From positions 62,001 through 126,000 of the forward strand of contig NZ_AJTS01000051.1 of the NCBI RefSeq assembly GCF_000275725.1: a stretch of 64,000 nt of DNA. The letters run 5' to 3'. Shown piece by piece: positions 61,983-64,000 of this stretch. The position numbers and the translations under genes were made by a program. Below the pieces are notes generated by a model. That model was not told where the DNA came from. It saw only the letters and a list, made by a program, of their open reading frames with translations, and searched no databases. This DNA is from Vreelandella stevensii S18214 (GTDB taxonomy: Bacteria > Pseudomonadota > Gammaproteobacteria > Pseudomonadales > Halomonadaceae). Numbering within the stretch: position 1 is the first letter of the stretch; each line of letters starts with the position of its first letter.

Positions 61983-63302
61983 GCTAATGGTGTTACTCAA
62001 GACCGTGGTGAGCTGGATCGTCGGATCCATTATCAGCTCGCTAAAAATAGCGAAAGATTAGGCCTCCCAGCGATAAGCTATGCAGACATTCCAGACGCCT
62101 TTGCTGAGCTTATCGATGTAGCTCACCGCGAATACGGCCAACCCGTGGTGATTCTGATCGATGAATACGATAAGCCGATTCTGGATAACATTCTGCAACC
62201 TGAGCGCGCTCGGGAGCTGCGCGAAGGGCTGAAGAACCTCTACAGCGTGCTGAAAGATGCCGACCCTCATTTGCACTTCGTGCTGCTCACCGGGGTTTCC
62301 AAGTTCAGTAAGGTGAGCTTGTTTTCGGGGTTGAACAACCTCAATGACATCACTCTGGACGCCCCTTTCAGCACGCTTTGCGGCTATACCGACGAAGACA
62401 TCGATACGGTGTTCGCACCGGAATTACCCGGCTTGGATCGTGAGGCCATTCGTCAGTGGTACAACGGCTACCGCTGGGGTGGGCGTGAGGTGGTGTCTGT
62501 CTACAACCCGTTTGATGTGCTGCTGCTGTTTCAAAAGCGCGAGTTCGCGCCGTATTGGTTCGAGTCTGCCACGCCGACGTTTCTGGTCGATATTCTCAAA
62601 CAGCGGGGGGTATTTACGCCTTCATTGGATCGCTGGGAAACCGAGTATGAACTGCTCAGCCAGTTCGATGTGGATCAGATCAGCACCGAAGGCCTGCTGT
62701 TTCAAACCGGCTACCTGACTATCCAGCAGGTAGAGGAGCCGCTGCTGGGATACCGCCAGTACACGCTTGGCTTCCCTAACCGTGAGGTGGAAACCAGCCT
62801 CAACCACGCCTTGCTGCCGTCGCTGGGGGTTGAAAACGCCCCGCGTGAACGCAGGACGTTGTTCCGCCATTTAAGCCAGCATGACCTGGTTGGGCTGGAA
62901 GCGCACCTAAAGGCACTCTATGCCGGGCTGCCCCATGACTGGTACCGCAACAACCCGATTGCTCGCTACGAAGGACATACTGTCTCGAAGGTCTATGCCA
63001 GCATCTTCTACAGCCACTTCGCGGCCCTGGGGCTGGATGTAACGGTGGAAGATGCCAGCCACCACGGCAAGGTGGATATGAGCGTGAACTTTGGCGGGCG
63101 TATCTACCTGTTCGAGTTCAAAGTGGTGGAGCAGCTGCCGGAAGGTCAGGCGCTGGCGCAAATCAAGCAGAAGGGGTACGCCGACAAGTACCGTGCCTCT
63201 GGCAAGCCCATACACCTGATCGGCGTCGAGTTCTCCAGCGCCAAACGCCAGATTGTGGCGTTCGATGTGGAAACGCTCGACGCGGTGTAACCCCTTGCTG
63301 GT

Positions 63303-64000
63303 TTACCCTTTGACGGCCTGATGAAGCGGCGCGTAGAGCGCATCCACCAATGTGGCAAAAGTGTGCCCGTTGGCCTGCTCGAAAAACAGCCGCTCGAAGC
63401 GGGGCCACTGGTGGCTTAAATACGCGCTTTGCGCGGCTTCGCCGGTGACCTTGTAACCTCCTTCATAGGCGGCTTCGGCGGCAGCAAAGGCGTCGCTGTC
63501 TCGGCTTTTCTCCTGCGCTATTTCCGGCGTGCCTTGCTTGGCCAGCCAGGCAAAACCGGCCTGTGGGGCCAGCGGCAGCGGGGTTTGCAGGCCCGCTTGC
63601 CAGGCGGCGAGCTGGGCTTCCAGGTGCTGGCGGGCGGTGTCGGCGGCTACGGGTTCCAGCGTTACATGCCCGGCTTTGGAAAGTAGCAGGGTGGTCATCG
63701 GGCCGCTGAGGTTGCCTGCCAGGTGGGCGACCCAGGGGCGCAGCAGGTGGCTCCAGCGGTACTGGCCGCGCCCGCTGCCCTGGCTAATCAGGCTGCTGCT
63801 GAGCAGCAGCAGGCGGCAGCGCTGGCCTGCCTCATCCTGGCGCAGCTCGCCCAGGGGTTCTTCCAGCGTGAGGCCGTGGGCCTCGAACTGCACCTGTGCG
63901 TCTGGTAGCGCGTGCGGCCACGCCGTGAGCGCTTCTTCGTAGGCGTTGAACAACTCTTCCATGGGGTCGGCGAGGGCATCGCGCATGCGCTCGCCGAAGG
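63303..64000 (-). CDS. recC: RecBCD subunit RecC, C-terminal part
   Basis: The last 232 codons of a gene that runs off the window's right edge; the frame stays open to base 64000. The sequence matches RecC C-termini: LLRPWVAHLAGNLSG, AEAAYEGGYKVTGEAAQSAYLSHQWPRFERLF. RecC recognises Chi sites in the RecBCD complex. About 3.9 kb of accessory genes separate its stop from the recB start, where related operons have little or only a protease gene. Confidence 0.92.
   Translation of the reverse strand, partial: FGERMRDALADPMEELFNAYEEALTAWPHALPDAQVQFEAHGLTLEEPLGELRQDEAGQRCRLLLLSSSLISQGSGRGQYRWSHLLRPWVAHLAGNLSGPMTTLLLSKAGHVTLEPVAADTARQHLEAQLAAWQAGLQTPLPLAPQAGFAWLAKQGTPEIAQEKSRDSDAFAAAEAAYEGGYKVTGEAAQSAYLSHQWPRFERLFFEQANGHTFATLVDALYAPLHQAVKG

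Larger units (their letters stand above)
60622..63290 (+). pseudogene. AAA-ATPase-like / PD-(D/E)XK nuclease (DUF1703) gene interrupted by IS481-family element
   Basis: Coding parts 60622-60906 and 61989-63290 rejoin in frame when the IS and one GCTAAT copy are removed: 1,587 nt, 528 residues. N-terminal AAA_9-type ATPase: LPIGIQTFSDIREGDYYYVDKT and FLSRPRRFGKSLLLDTL (Walker A-like), then VVILIDEYDKPILDN. C-terminal PD-(D/E)XK nuclease DUF1703: GKVDMSVNFGGRIYLFEFKVVE with Asp and Glu-x-Lys. GTG start behind TGGAGG. This family is widespread, often multi-copy, and its function is not firmly established. Here the downstream part may still be translated from an ATG inside the IS tail (61962). 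Confidence 0.88.

Overview
The window is a GC-rich gammaproteobacterial chromosome segment. Its gene content and style (a divergent trpI/trpBA pair, malate:quinone oxidoreductase, several chemoreceptors, quinoprotein dehydrogenases, REP-like GTGGGAGG...GCCCGCGACC intergenic repeats) look most like Halomonadaceae (Halomonas or a relative). That placement is inference from gene content; no rRNA or tRNA gene was recognised to fix it.

Layout. 1-8.7 kb: a two-gene operon (MDR oxidoreductase plus a proline-racemase-family enzyme with unusual catalytic residues), DUF1289, the ribosome-rescue factor arfB, a flavin reductase, and a periplasmic binding protein-chemoreceptor operon behind a near-consensus sigma-28 promoter. 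8.8-21 kb: exported-type malate:quinone oxidoreductase, a LysR/VOC pair, an AraC/alcohol dehydrogenase pair, a second chemoreceptor, a methyltransferase, a membrane PQQ dehydrogenase and nfsA. 21.1-26.5 kb (minus strand): a compact operon of PstS-like binding protein, outer-membrane porin, GGDEF-EAL c-di-GMP enzyme and FeeM-type acyltransferase. 26.6-46 kb: GlpQ-type phosphodiesterase, a membrane-anchored sugar dehydrogenase, trpI/trpBA, a HigBA-type toxin-antitoxin pair, LysE/AraC, SDR/DapA-like pair, a third chemoreceptor, ABC-F, yjdM, yefM-yoeB, MFS, GST, a nitrilase-family hydrolase and DUF427, with a six-unit 52-bp tandem REP-like array at 44.56-44.84 kb.

46.2-53.4 kb is an AT-rich foreign island. 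It encodes a TIR-like (ThsB/DUF1863-type) protein, a four-helix SLATT-type membrane protein translated 11 nt behind it, and a large protein with two TIR/deoxyribosyltransferase-like N-terminal domains and a P-loop ATPase core. The large gene is broken by two identical 1,230-bp IS5-family elements in opposite orientation. Removing each IS and one copy of its 4-bp target duplication (TTAA, TTAG) restores one uninterrupted 775-codon frame. TIR-like signal producer, SLATT membrane effector and ATPase sensor together make a candidate anti-phage system that I cannot assign to a named type; it appears to have been inactivated recently.

53.4-64 kb: recD, recB and the end of recC on the minus strand. 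Between recC and recB sits a second accessory cargo: an MNT-HEPN toxin-antitoxin pair and, on the opposite strand, an AAA-ATPase/PD-(D/E)XK gene split by a 1,076-bp IS481-family element. Removing the IS and one copy of its 6-bp duplication (GCTAAT) restores a 528-codon frame. The RecBCD locus is thus bordered and interrupted by defence-like genes. The large number of precise IS insertions into such genes suggests that they are being lost in this strain.
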